Under the pieces are notes generated by a model. That model was not told where the DNA came from. It ran no database searches and was given only the letters and a program-made list of their open reading frames with translations. From positions 192,222-256,221 of the forward strand of contig CAZHLJ010000004.1 in NCBI GenBank assembly GCA_964533215.1: a DNA stretch of 64,000 nucleotides, given 5' to 3'. This DNA comes from Bact-08 sp964533215 (GTDB taxonomy: Bacteria; Bacteroidota; Bacteroidia; Bacteroidales; UBA932). This document shows positions 17,378 to 25,907 of the stretch, one piece after another. How positions within the stretch are numbered: position 1 is the first letter of the stretch; each line of letters starts with the position of its first letter. Both the position numbers and the translations under genes were made by a program.

Positions 17378-19675
17378 ATGGGAGAGAATTTAGTAATCGT
17401 CGAGTCTCCAGCTAAAGCTAAGACTATCGAGAAATTTCTAGGGAGTGGATACACAGTAAAATCGAGTTTCGGACACATAAGGGATCTCTCCAAAAAAAAT
17501 CTTGGAATAGATATCGAAGGAGGATTCATTCCCGATTACTTAATATCCGAAGACAAGAAAAAGATTGTGGCCGAGCTGAAATCTCTTGCAAAAAAAGCTG
17601 ACATTGTATGGCTTGCATCCGATGAAGACCGTGAAGGAGAGGCAATTGCATGGCATCTTAAGGAAACGCTCAGTCTTGATGACAAAAAAACCAAAAGAAT
17701 AGTATTTCACGAAATCACCAAAGATGCGATAATCAATGCCATAGAAAATCCTCGTGATGTTGACATGAATCTTGTCATGGCGCAACAGGCCAGAAGGGTG
17801 CTTGACAGATTGGTCGGCTTTGAACTTTCGCCTGTGCTATGGAAAAAAGTAAAACCAAAACTCTCTGCCGGACGTGTCCAGTCAGTAGCCTTGAGGCTGA
17901 TTGTAGAGAAAGAGCGGGATATCCAGAATTTTTCTGCGAAATCTCAATATAAGATAGAGGGTATATTCAATCCTGAAGGGGCAAAGGCATCTGTAAAAGT
18001 CTCTGCCGAGCTTAACGAAAAATTTGAGAAGGAAGTTCAGGCGCGTGAAATTCTGGAGAAATGTATCGGGGCCGACTTCAAAATAGCCTCAATCGAGGAG
18101 AAAGAGGCAAAACGAACTCCTCAGGCACCTTTCACAACCTCAACCCTGCAACAGGAGGCTTCCAGGAAACTGGGATTCTCTCTTAGTCAGACAATGAGGA
18201 CAGCTCAGAATTTATATGAATCCGGGTTCATAACATATATGCGTACTGACTCCACCAACCTATCCAAGCTTGCACTTGGTGCTGCAAAACAGGTTATTAC
18301 AGAACTGTATGGCAAGGAATACTCCAAGACAAGGCAGTATGCAACCAAGACTAAAGGGGCACAAGAGGCTCACGAAGCCATAAGGCCAACGTACCTTAGC
18401 AATCTGGAGATAGAAGCCGGTTCTCAAGAGAAAAAGCTCTACTCGCTGATATGGAAAAGGACTATCGCATCTCAGATGGCAGACGCCTCAATTCAGAAAA
18501 CCGAGATTGCAATTGGAACAGATTCTATAAAACAACTCTTTATGGCCACTGCGGACAGGGTTAAGTTCGATGGTTTCCTGAAAGTCTATATTGAATCAAA
18601 GGATGATGAATCGGCAGAGGAGGAGATGAACATGCTTCTTCCCGCTCTTTCAATGGATCAGAAGATGAATATGATCAACTTAAAGGCCACCGAGAAATAT
18701 TCACAGAAGCCCCCTAGATATACAGAGGCCAGCCTGGTGAAGAAACTTGAGGAGCTTGGAATAGGAAGGCCATCCACATACGCTCCCACTATATCCACAA
18801 TCGTACAGCGCGGATATGTTGTTAAGGATAGCAGACCCGGACAGGAAAGGAAATTCCGCGAACTCTCTGTCGAAAATGGTGCAGTAGTTTCCAAAACCCT
18901 TACAGAAGTATGGGGAACAGAAAAAAACAAGCTTTTCCCTGAAGATATTGGAATCCTGGTTAACGATTTTCTGGTGGAAAACTTTGATTCCATCGTAGAT
19001 TATGGATTTACAGCTTCAGTGGAAGAGGATTTCGACAAGATTGCAGAGGGCAAATTAGTCTGGAACAATTTGATAGGACATTTTTACAAGCCATTCCATG
19101 AAAAGGTGGAGAAGACTCTTTTGATTTCAAGACCAACCAATGCAGAAAGAGTACTTGGAGTTGACCCTAAGAGCGGAAAGAATGTCTATGTAAGGATAGG
19201 AAGATTTGGTCCTCTGGCACAAATAGGAGACAGCGACGATCCTGAAAAGAAGTTCGTTAGTCTTGGCAAAGGACAGCTTATCGAGACCATAACCATGGAG
19301 GAAGCTCTGAAACTTTTTGAACTCCCTCGTACAGTAGGCGTCTACAACAACAAAGACATCATTGCCGCCGTAGGTCGTTTTGGCCCATACATCAAATATG
19401 ACGGAGGATTCATATCCATAGGAAAGGATAATGACCCACGCACAATAGATCTGGAAACCTGCAAAGCTCTTATAGAGTCCCATTCAAAAAAAGAGGCTGA
19501 AAAGCTGATAAAAGATTTCCCTAAAGAGGGTATACAAATTCTCAATGGAAGATTCGGAGCCTATCTCAAAAAGGGAAAAAGCAATATCAAGATTCCCAAA
19601 GGCACTGACCCAAAAGAGATTGATCTTGAGACAGCTTTAAAACTTATTGAAAAGGGAGGAAAACCAAAAAAATAG
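17378..19675 (+). CDS. topA: DNA topoisomerase I
   Basis: Type IA topoisomerase that relaxes negative supercoils. The start is set at ATG 17378 (MGENLVIVESPAKAKTIEK), giving 765 residues; an in-frame TTG at 17348 belongs to a degenerate -7 box (TTACTTTG). The Toprim domain is at the N-terminus (VESPAKAKTI, ASDEDREGEAIAWHL); the catalytic Tyr is in GFITYMRTDSTNLS; RPSTYAPTISTIVQRGYV follows. The C-terminus has repeated topoisomerase C-terminal modules (IGRFGPLAQIGD, VGRFGPYIKYDG, NGRFGAYLKKGK) and no zinc fingers, the usual Bacteroidota form. An arginase-like gene begins 6 bp after its stop. Confidence 0.96.
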   Translation: MGENLVIVESPAKAKTIEKFLGSGYTVKSSFGHIRDLSKKNLGIDIEGGFIPDYLISEDKKKIVAELKSLAKKADIVWLASDEDREGEAIAWHLKETLSLDDKKTKRIVFHEITKDAIINAIENPRDVDMNLVMAQQARRVLDRLVGFELSPVLWKKVKPKLSAGRVQSVALRLIVEKERDIQNFSAKSQYKIEGIFNPEGAKASVKVSAELNEKFEKEVQAREILEKCIGADFKIASIEEKEAKRTPQAPFTTSTLQQEASRKLGFSLSQTMRTAQNLYESGFITYMRTDSTNLSKLALGAAKQVITELYGKEYSKTRQYATKTKGAQEAHEAIRPTYLSNLEIEAGSQEKKLYSLIWKRTIASQMADASIQKTEIAIGTDSIKQLFMATADRVKFDGFLKVYIESKDDESAEEEMNMLLPALSMDQKMNMINLKATEKYSQKPPRYTEASLVKKLEELGIGRPSTYAPTISTIVQRGYVVKDSRPGQERKFRELSVENGAVVSKTLTEVWGTEKNKLFPEDIGILVNDFLVENFDSIVDYGFTASVEEDFDKIAEGKLVWNNLIGHFYKPFHEKVEKTLLISRPTNAERVLGVDPKSGKNVYVRIGRFGPLAQIGDSDDPEKKFVSLGKGQLIETITMEEALKLFELPRTVGVYNNKDIIAAVGRFGPYIKYDGGFISIGKDNDPRTIDLETCKALIESHSKKEAEKLIKDFPKEGIQILNGRFGAYLKKGKSNIKIPKGTDPKEIDLETALKLIEKGGKPKK

Positions 19676-19681
19676 TAATCT

Positions 19682-20677
19682 ATGTCAAAATACAAATTCC
19701 CCGAGGTAATCCCGGCTGCCGCTATAAGTGAAGCGTGCCAGGATGCCATTGCTATTATAATAAACAATACAGGAAACAACAACATACTTCCATCGTTGAA
19801 CGCTCTTTTCCCTCAGTCGGATTATAAAATCTACTATGTGGAACCGGGAATCGGCCAACTAAGAGAGACAATATCCCTTTGCGAAGAGAATAAGATCAAG
19901 TGTTTTGTCCTATGTGGTGAGGAGTTGCCAGACCTAAAGACAATTGCACCTGTAACCAATTATTCTGCATCACTTATTTCTGCCGGTAGTGTAGACGATA
20001 AAAACGATATTCTCAAGTACATTCTAAAAGATGATCTTGCTATTGATTTTTCTCACATAGCTTATCAGAGTTATAGATATGATCCTCAAATTCTTAGTCA
20101 GACACGCGACAGAGTCTTCGAGGACCTGAGGCTGGGAGCAATCAGAAATGACCTTTCTATTGCAGAACCTCACATACGTTCCAATCACTATCTTTTTCTT
20201 GACATGCGCTCAGTCAGGGCAAGTGATTTCCCCGAGAGCCTTACCAAGTCTCCTAATGGACTTTATGCAGAAGAGATCTGCCAACTGGCAAGGTATATTG
20301 GTATGGGGCAAAATCTGAGAACAGCCTTCATATACGGATACCCTTCCAAATGTAAACATAATTCTACATCAAGCCAGCTTCTGGCGGAGATTATATGGCA
20401 TATTTCCGAGGCCCTATCTTCCAATATCTATGAAGATCCGGCCAATCAGGACACAGAGGAACTCTTCCTGAAAAAAATTGTAAGCATGGGCAGAGAGGGT
20501 CAAGATCTGACATTTGTCACCAGCAGTTCCACCGGTAGATGGTGGATGGAAATTCCTGAAGTACAAAATGGTAATAATCAATATGTTGCTTGCTCGTATT
20601 CAGATTATATGACCGCATATTCAGGAGAAATTCCTTTAAGATGGCTTTTCTTTTATCAAAAAATAAATCTGAACTAA
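19682..20677 (+). CDS. Arginase/formimidoylglutamase-fold protein, metal site degenerate
   Basis: A 331-residue protein of the ureohydrolase (arginase/HutG) fold by overall resemblance. The segment YQSYRYDPQIL...RLGAIRNDLSIAEPHIRS, then LFLDMRSVRASDFP and SPNGLYAEEICQLARYIG, follows the C-terminal half of HutG-like proteins. Active enzymes carry GGDHS, DxHxD and SxDxDxxDP metal ligands. Here the first two are not found, and the last appears as LDMRSVRASDFP with Arg at the second Asp position. It is therefore probably not an active binuclear-manganese hydrolase. It is coupled to topA by a 6-bp gap. Function unknown; assignment to the fold is by pattern and moderately sure. Confidence 0.75.
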   Translation: MSKYKFPEVIPAAAISEACQDAIAIIINNTGNNNILPSLNALFPQSDYKIYYVEPGIGQLRETISLCEENKIKCFVLCGEELPDLKTIAPVTNYSASLISAGSVDDKNDILKYILKDDLAIDFSHIAYQSYRYDPQILSQTRDRVFEDLRLGAIRNDLSIAEPHIRSNHYLFLDMRSVRASDFPESLTKSPNGLYAEEICQLARYIGMGQNLRTAFIYGYPSKCKHNSTSSQLLAEIIWHISEALSSNIYEDPANQDTEELFLKKIVSMGREGQDLTFVTSSSTGRWWMEIPEVQNGNNQYVACSYSDYMTAYSGEIPLRWLFFYQKINLN

Positions 20678-20691
20678 TTATAATTTATTAT

Positions 20692-20699
20692 TATATTTG
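20692..20699 (+). promoter_or_regulatory. -7 promoter element of the Lrp-family regulator
   Basis: TATATTTG matches TAnnTTTG, 27 bp before the ATG at 20727. An in-frame TTG at 20697 lies inside the box and is not the start. Confidence 0.55.
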
Positions 20700-20726
20700 C
20701 CATCTGACATTAAATTATTAACAATT

Positions 20727-21224
20727 ATGCCTAAGTTCCAAATTGATCAGATAGATCAGAAAATCCTTTCATTTCTTGTCAAGAATGCAAGAATGCCATT
20801 TTTGGAGATAGCTCGTGAGTGCGGCGTCTCCGGAGCAGCAATTCACCAAAGAGTAAAAAAGATGGAGAATCTGGGAATCATCACTGGTTCACGTCTTTTG
20901 GTAAAACCTCAGACACTTGGTTTGAACGTTTGTGCATTTGTTGGTGTGAGCCTGGCTCAGGCAAATCATTATCCATCAGTCATCGAAGCTTTAAGGAATA
21001 TCCCTGAAGTTGTTGAATGTCACTTTGTAACAGGTAAACATGCACTGATGCTGAAGATCTACTGTCAGAATCATGATCATTTAATGGAAATTCTTATCAA
21101 TACCATCCAGAACATTCCGTCTGTAGAACAGACCGAAACCTTTATCTCTCTGGATCAGGCTATTGAAAGACAAGTTTGGGTTAAAGACTACCCTTCGAAA
21201 GTCTCAACTCTTAAAAAACGCTAG
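20727..21224 (+). CDS. Lrp/AsnC-family transcriptional regulator
   Basis: A 165-residue regulator. The N-terminal winged helix-turn-helix (DQIDQKILSFLVKNARMPFLEIARECGVSGAAIHQRVKKMENLGII) is followed by the AsnC/RAM effector-binding domain with CHFVTGKHALMLKIYCQNHDHLMEIL. These proteins bind an amino acid or related ligand and act as octamers. The start at 20727 follows the promoter box. The gene stands alone between topA and ispD and overlaps the 3' end of ispD by 14 bp. The target genes are not evident. Confidence 0.93.
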   Translation: MPKFQIDQIDQKILSFLVKNARMPFLEIARECGVSGAAIHQRVKKMENLGIITGSRLLVKPQTLGLNVCAFVGVSLAQANHYPSVIEALRNIPEVVECHFVTGKHALMLKIYCQNHDHLMEILINTIQNIPSVEQTETFISLDQAIERQVWVKDYPSKVSTLKKR

Positions 21225-21888
21225 CTATTGCCTTAGCCATAATCAGATCTTCCGGTTTGGTTATCTTTATGTTGAGTCGGCTTCCCTCTTCGAGGAAGAT
21301 ATTTACTCCTATGCCCTCAACCACCGAAGCATCATCTGTAAAAGCGGGCGAGTATGCCTGATTATATGCTCCTAAAATAATTTCTGAGTGAAATATCTGA
21401 GGTGTCTGTACCATAACAAGATCTTCTCTGCTCACCGGCATGCTTTTCCCATCTGCTGCAATCTTTCTGATTGAGTCCGTCACCTTTGTTACAGGGACAA
21501 CAGCACCTTTCTCCTCCGCCCTTTCATACATAGACTCCAGAAACTCTTTAGAGACAAACGGCCTCACTCCGTCATGTATAGCAACAAGCGCATCTTTGGG
21601 AACATATTTCAATCCGTTCTTGACAGAGTGAAATCTTGTGATACCACCGGAAACCAAAATATGGCTGAAGGTAAGACGATGTTCCAGACAATAATCTTTC
21701 CAATATTGTTTGTATGAAGAGGGAACAACTATTACCATCTCAACCGGGAATGACAGCGACATAAATGCCTCAACTGTATGTAGCAGAACGGGCTTACCAT
21801 CCAATTCAAGGAACTGTTTTGCAATTTTCCCGCCCATTCTGCTTCCTGACCCTCCGGCAACAATAATAGCATAGCACTTTTTATTCAT
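21211..21888 (-). CDS. ispD: 2-C-methyl-D-erythritol 4-phosphate cytidylyltransferase
   Basis: Third enzyme of the MEP isoprenoid pathway; it transfers CMP to methylerythritol phosphate. It is 225 residues with the nucleotide loop IIVAGGSGSRMG and the lysine in AKQFLELDGKPVLLHTVEAF, then LVAIHDGVRPFVS, VPVTKVTDSIR, VQTPQIFH and FTDDASVVE, all family signatures. It is a single gene on its strand with a -7 box 23-30 bp upstream, and it converges on the Lrp gene with a 14-bp overlap. Confidence 0.95.
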   Translation of the reverse strand: MNKKCYAIIVAGGSGSRMGGKIAKQFLELDGKPVLLHTVEAFMSLSFPVEMVIVVPSSYKQYWKDYCLEHRLTFSHILVSGGITRFHSVKNGLKYVPKDALVAIHDGVRPFVSKEFLESMYERAEEKGAVVPVTKVTDSIRKIAADGKSMPVSREDLVMVQTPQIFHSEIILGAYNQAYSPAFTDDASVVEGIGVNIFLEEGSRLNIKITKPEDLIMAKAIASVF

Positions 21889-21910
21889 ATTTTATAAAAG
21901 TTTATATGTA

Positions 21911-21918
21911 CAAAATTA
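21911..21918 (-). promoter_or_regulatory. -7 promoter element of ispD
   Basis: TAATTTTG on the minus strand matches TAnnTTTG, 22 bp before the ispD ATG (21888). It is back to back with the purH promoter box. Confidence 0.5.
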
Positions 21919-21941
21919 CATAATAATCGTTTATTTTTTAG

Positions 21942-21949
21942 TACTTTTG
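21942..21949 (+). promoter_or_regulatory. -7 promoter element of purH
   Basis: TACTTTTG matches TAnnTTTG, 16 bp before the purH ATG, predicting a very short 5' leader of about 10 nt. Confidence 0.55.
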
Positions 21950-21965
21950 CATCTATTTATAACGT

Positions 21966-23489
21966 ATGGACAATAAGAGAATAAAACGGGCACTAATATC
22001 TGTCTATCACAAAGATGGAATAGATAAAATTGCAAGGAAACTTGTAGAATCCGGAGTTGAAATACTCTCAACCGGTGGAACATTTGATTTTTTGAAAGGG
22101 ATATCTGTCCCTGTCACTTCAGTAGAAGAGATTACATCCTACCCTTCTATTCTTGGAGGTAGGGTGAAGACTTTACATCCAAAGATTTTTGGAGGTATTT
22201 TGGGAAGGAGAGACAATCCCGGTGATATGCAAAGTTTTAATGACTATCAGATTCCTGAGATAGACCTTGTAATTGTAGACCTCTACCCTTTCGAAGAGTA
22301 TGTGGCCTCAGATGCCTCACATGGAGAGATAATTGAGAAAATTGACATCGGGGGTATTTCACTTATAAGGGCGGCAGCTAAAAATTACAATGATGTAGTG
22401 ATAGTGCCATGCAAAGAGATGTACTCACGTTTGTCGGATATACTTGAGAGAAAAGGGGCTGAAACGACTCTGGAAGAGAGGTATTACTTTGCAGCTCAGG
22501 CTTTCAATGTGAGCTCACACTACGATTCGGCTATATTTGAATACTTCAATCGCGAAGCACACATTCCTGCTTTCAAAAAGAGCATAGCTACCTCCATTCC
22601 TCTAAGGTACGGAGAGAACCCTCACCAAAACGCACTTTTCTTTGGGGAGGCTCAGGATATTCCACGACAACTTCACGGAAAGGAGATTTCATACAATAAT
22701 CTTCTGGATATAGAGGCTGCAATTGAACTTATCTCCGATTTCGAAGAGACTACTGTTGCAATTTTGAAACATAATAATGCCTGTGGATGTGCCTCAAGGG
22801 AAAAATTACTGGATGCATGGTCTGCAGCATTGGCAGGTGACCCGGTATCGGCTTACGGCGGAATAATCATTTCCAACCGTACAATTGATGTGGAGACCGC
22901 GACTGAAATGAACAAGTTGTTCTGCGAAGTGATAGTTGCTCCAGGTTATGCGCCAGAAGCTCTGGATATCCTCAAAAGCAAGAAAAACCGCATAATATTG
23001 GTAAACACCAAGGATCTCAGAAGCAGCAAGAAATTCAGAAGCATGCTTAATGGGGTTCTGGTTCAGGACAGGGATGCAAACGTGGAGACTAAAGAGTCTC
23101 TCAAGACAGTCACTGACACTGCGCCGAGCAATAAACAAATTGAAGACCTGCTCTTTGCGAACATTCTTGTAAAACATTCAAAATCAAACGCTATAGTATT
23201 GGCAAAAGACAAGACACTGCTGGCAAGCGGTATCGGACAGACCTCCAGAGTAGATTCCCTGAAGCAGGCTATTGCAAAAGCTACAGGATTTGGATTTTCA
23301 CTCGAAGGAGCTGTCATGTCTTCTGACGCATATTTCCCGTTCGGAGATTGTGTCGAAATAGCACATAAGGCTGGAATAACCTCTGTAATACATCCGGGGG
23401 GATCAATCAGAGATCAGGAGAGCGTAGATTACTGCAACAGCAACGGGGTTTCAATGGTAAACACCGGAATAAGACATTTTAAACATTGA
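21966..23489 (+). CDS. purH: Bifunctional AICAR formyltransferase/IMP cyclohydrolase
   Basis: Catalyses the last two steps of IMP synthesis. It is 507 residues. The N-terminal MGS-like cyclohydrolase domain (ALISVYHKDGIDKIARKLV, STGGTFDFL, GGRVKTLHPKIFGGIL) is followed by the formyltransferase domain with RYGENPHQNA, the catalytic KHNNACG, DPVSAYGG, and the C-terminal DAYFPFGDCVEIA...QPGGS-like VIHPGGSIRDQE. mreB begins 19 bp after its stop with no terminator seen, so the purH promoter may also feed the rod-shape cluster. Confidence 0.97.
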   Translation: MDNKRIKRALISVYHKDGIDKIARKLVESGVEILSTGGTFDFLKGISVPVTSVEEITSYPSILGGRVKTLHPKIFGGILGRRDNPGDMQSFNDYQIPEIDLVIVDLYPFEEYVASDASHGEIIEKIDIGGISLIRAAAKNYNDVVIVPCKEMYSRLSDILERKGAETTLEERYYFAAQAFNVSSHYDSAIFEYFNREAHIPAFKKSIATSIPLRYGENPHQNALFFGEAQDIPRQLHGKEISYNNLLDIEAAIELISDFEETTVAILKHNNACGCASREKLLDAWSAALAGDPVSAYGGIIISNRTIDVETATEMNKLFCEVIVAPGYAPEALDILKSKKNRIILVNTKDLRSSKKFRSMLNGVLVQDRDANVETKESLKTVTDTAPSNKQIEDLLFANILVKHSKSNAIVLAKDKTLLASGIGQTSRVDSLKQAIAKATGFGFSLEGAVMSSDAYFPFGDCVEIAHKAGITSVIHPGGSIRDQESVDYCNSNGVSMVNTGIRHFKH

Positions 23490-23508
23490 TTATAATATAA
23501 AAATATAT

Positions 23509-24528
23509 ATGGCATTTTCTTTTTTCACACAAGATCTGGCTATTGACTTAGGAACAGCAAATACAGTCATTCTCATCAACGACAAGATCGTTGTGGACGA
23601 ACCATCAATTGTAGCGATAGATCAGAACACAGGCAAACCAATCGCTTTTGGCCAGAAAGCAAGGATGATGCATGGAAAGACCCACGCAAACATCAAAACA
23701 ATCAGGCCTCTGAAAGACGGTGTTATTGCCGACTTCAATGCTTCTGAACAGATGCTCAGAGGTTTCATTAAGATGATTAATTATAAGAACTCTCTTTTCA
23801 CTCCAAGTCTGAGAATGGTTGTTAGTATACCTTCAGGCAGTACAGAGGTGGAGATAAGAGCTGTGCGTGACTCTTCCGAACATGCCGGTGGACGTGATGT
23901 CTACATGATATATGAGCCTATGGCGGCAGCTGTTGGTATAGGCCTTGATGTAGAGGCACCTACTGGAAATATGGTTGTAGATATCGGAGGTGGTACCACA
24001 GAAATTGCTGTTATCTCATTGGGAGGAATTGTTGTCAACCAGAGCATACGTGTTGCAGGTGATGGCTTTACAAATGAGATTCAACAATATATGCGCCAAC
24101 AGCACAGCATCAAGATAGGAGAACTTACAGCAGAAGATGTTAAGATCAAAGTTGGTGCGGCGCTGTCTGAGCTTGACGAATACCCAGAACCATACGTTGT
24201 TAGAGGTCCTAACCTGATGACTGCGCACCCTGTTGAAGTCAGCGTAACCAGTCAGGAAATTGCTCACTGCATAGATAAATCGCTTGCAAAAATTGAGGCT
24301 GCCATTATATCTGTTCTGGAACAGACTCCTCCTGAGCTTTATGCAGACATAGTGCAAAAGGGTATCTTCCTCACAGGAGGTGGTGCTCTGCTTAGAGGAT
24401 TGGATAAGAGACTGTACGAAAAGATAAATATCAAGTTCCATGTCTCTGAGGATCCTCTTCATGCTGTAGCACGTGGTACAAGCATTGCCCTTAAAAATGC
24501 AGACAGGCTTCCGTTCTTAATGCGATAG
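23509..24528 (+). CDS. mreB: Rod shape-determining actin homolog MreB
   Basis: Cytoplasmic actin-like ATPase that organises lateral wall synthesis. It is 339 residues with phosphate loop 1 in DLAIDLGTANTVILIND, phosphate loop 2 in MVVDIGGGTTEIAVISLGG, the adenosine motif GIFLTGGGALLRGLDK, and YEPMAAAVGIGLDV. It is first of five tightly packed genes, mreB-mreC-mreD-mrdA-rodA, that make the elongasome. mreC starts 6 bp after its stop. Confidence 0.97.
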   Translation: MAFSFFTQDLAIDLGTANTVILINDKIVVDEPSIVAIDQNTGKPIAFGQKARMMHGKTHANIKTIRPLKDGVIADFNASEQMLRGFIKMINYKNSLFTPSLRMVVSIPSGSTEVEIRAVRDSSEHAGGRDVYMIYEPMAAAVGIGLDVEAPTGNMVVDIGGGTTEIAVISLGGIVVNQSIRVAGDGFTNEIQQYMRQQHSIKIGELTAEDVKIKVGAALSELDEYPEPYVVRGPNLMTAHPVEVSVTSQEIAHCIDKSLAKIEAAIISVLEQTPPELYADIVQKGIFLTGGGALLRGLDKRLYEKINIKFHVSEDPLHAVARGTSIALKNADRLPFLMR

Positions 24529-24534
24529 TATTAA

Positions 24535-25380
24535 ATGGCCAGAAGACCTCCAATTTCTCCATTTTTGGTGACATTGCTTCTTTTCGTCATTTTAGAAGCA
24601 GGCTCCATCTTACTGATAAGGAAAAGTTCTGTCTTCCAGAATGTGAGGATTACAGGAGTGCTCATGCAGTTTCAGGGAAAGTTGATAAATGCTAAGACTA
24701 ATATAAAGTACTACCTTAGCCTTAAAAGCGTCAACGAACAACTGGCACAAGAGAATAACAGGCTGCTTAATCAGCTTGCAAAATATCAGACCCAGCTTGA
24801 CACTGCAAGAGCAGACAGTCTTTCATATAAACCTCTGAGTGACAGCTCTGACTTCTCTTACATACCTGCAAAGATTGTTGGCAACAGCACTAACAGGCAG
24901 CATAATTTTATAATTATTGACAAGGGAAGAAAGAATGGTGTGGAAAAAGATATGGGTGTTATATCTCCAAATGGTGTTGTCGGAGTTGTAAGTGCTGTTT
25001 CGGAAAATTATTCCTACATAATCTCACTCTTGAACATCAACCAGAGTGTGAGCGCTAAAATCTCCAAGTCAGGTGCCTTCGGACCGCTGATCTGGAACGG
25101 AAGAAGCGCCGATTATGCCTTGCTTACTGAGATTCCACAGCACATTAAGATTCAGGTTGGAGACAGCGTGCTTACAAGCGGTTTCTCCTCCCTCTTCCCT
25201 GCTGACATTCCATTAGGTTCAATAAGAAAATCGAAGATTATAAAAGGCACCCATCACGAGATTCAGGTAAGGCTGTTCCAGGATTTCAGGACACTTCGAT
25301 ATGTTAATGTTGTTGTAAACAGCCATAAGAGCGAGATAGATACAATAAGTAACCAGAAATTCAACCCTGAAAATCAATAA
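24535..25380 (+). CDS. mreC: Rod shape-determining protein MreC
   Basis: Periplasmic scaffold of the elongasome, 281 residues. One N-terminal membrane anchor (about 10-29) is followed by a coiled coil (about 60-95, SVNEQLAQENNRLLNQLAKYQTQL in part) and the beta-rich MreC core with NGVVGVVSAVSENYSYIISLLN and GDSVLTSGFSSLFPADIPLGSI. Its stop codon shares one base with the mreD start (TAATG), implying coupled translation. Confidence 0.94.
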   Translation: MARRPPISPFLVTLLLFVILEAGSILLIRKSSVFQNVRITGVLMQFQGKLINAKTNIKYYLSLKSVNEQLAQENNRLLNQLAKYQTQLDTARADSLSYKPLSDSSDFSYIPAKIVGNSTNRQHNFIIIDKGRKNGVEKDMGVISPNGVVGVVSAVSENYSYIISLLNINQSVSAKISKSGAFGPLIWNGRSADYALLTEIPQHIKIQVGDSVLTSGFSSLFPADIPLGSIRKSKIIKGTHHEIQVRLFQDFRTLRYVNVVVNSHKSEIDTISNQKFNPENQ

Positions 25381-25895
25381 TGAAGAGTAGTCTGAGCAAC
25401 ATAATATTGTTTTTCTCCTTCCTGATAACTCAGGTGATGCTGACCAATTTCGTTGATTTTGGCCCTTTGGTCTTCATTGCGGTATATCCACTTTTCATCC
25501 TGACCTTCCCCACGCAGACTTCGATAATAAGCATGATGCTCTGGTCTTTTGCATTGGGATTTGGCATTGATTTCTTTACTGGTTCCATACTAGGTTTGAA
25601 CGCTGCTGCTGCAGTTTTTCTTGCCTTCATTCAGCCCTCAGTTTTCAAGATAGTCTGTCGCAAAGGAGAGTTGGAAAGCCAGATAAGACCCGGACTGACA
25701 GAACTTGGTCTTCCCAGGTTCCTGACGTTTATTGCCATTGGCCTTTTCTTTCATCAGATTGCCATAATCCTGCTGGAAAATTTCGATTTTGCTTTCAATA
25801 TATATTCTTTGTTAAGAATCGTAGTAAGCCTGTTGCTGAATACATTGCTTATATTACTCATTGAATTCGGCATATTTTATAAAAACTGGCACTAA
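25380..25895 (+). CDS. mreD: Rod shape-determining protein MreD
   Basis: Integral membrane partner of MreC, 171 residues with about five membrane segments. MreD proteins diverge strongly; here identity rests on position between mreC and mrdA, length and topology. Segments such as FVDFGPLVFIAVYPLFILTFP and FALGFGIDFFTGSILGLNAAA are typical. The start overlaps the mreC stop by one base; mrdA starts 12 bp downstream. Confidence 0.9.
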   Translation: MKSSLSNIILFFSFLITQVMLTNFVDFGPLVFIAVYPLFILTFPTQTSIISMMLWSFALGFGIDFFTGSILGLNAAAAVFLAFIQPSVFKIVCRKGELESQIRPGLTELGLPRFLTFIAIGLFFHQIAIILLENFDFAFNIYSLLRIVVSLLLNTLLILLIEFGIFYKNWH

Positions 25896-25907
25896 TTTTT
25901 TGAAATC

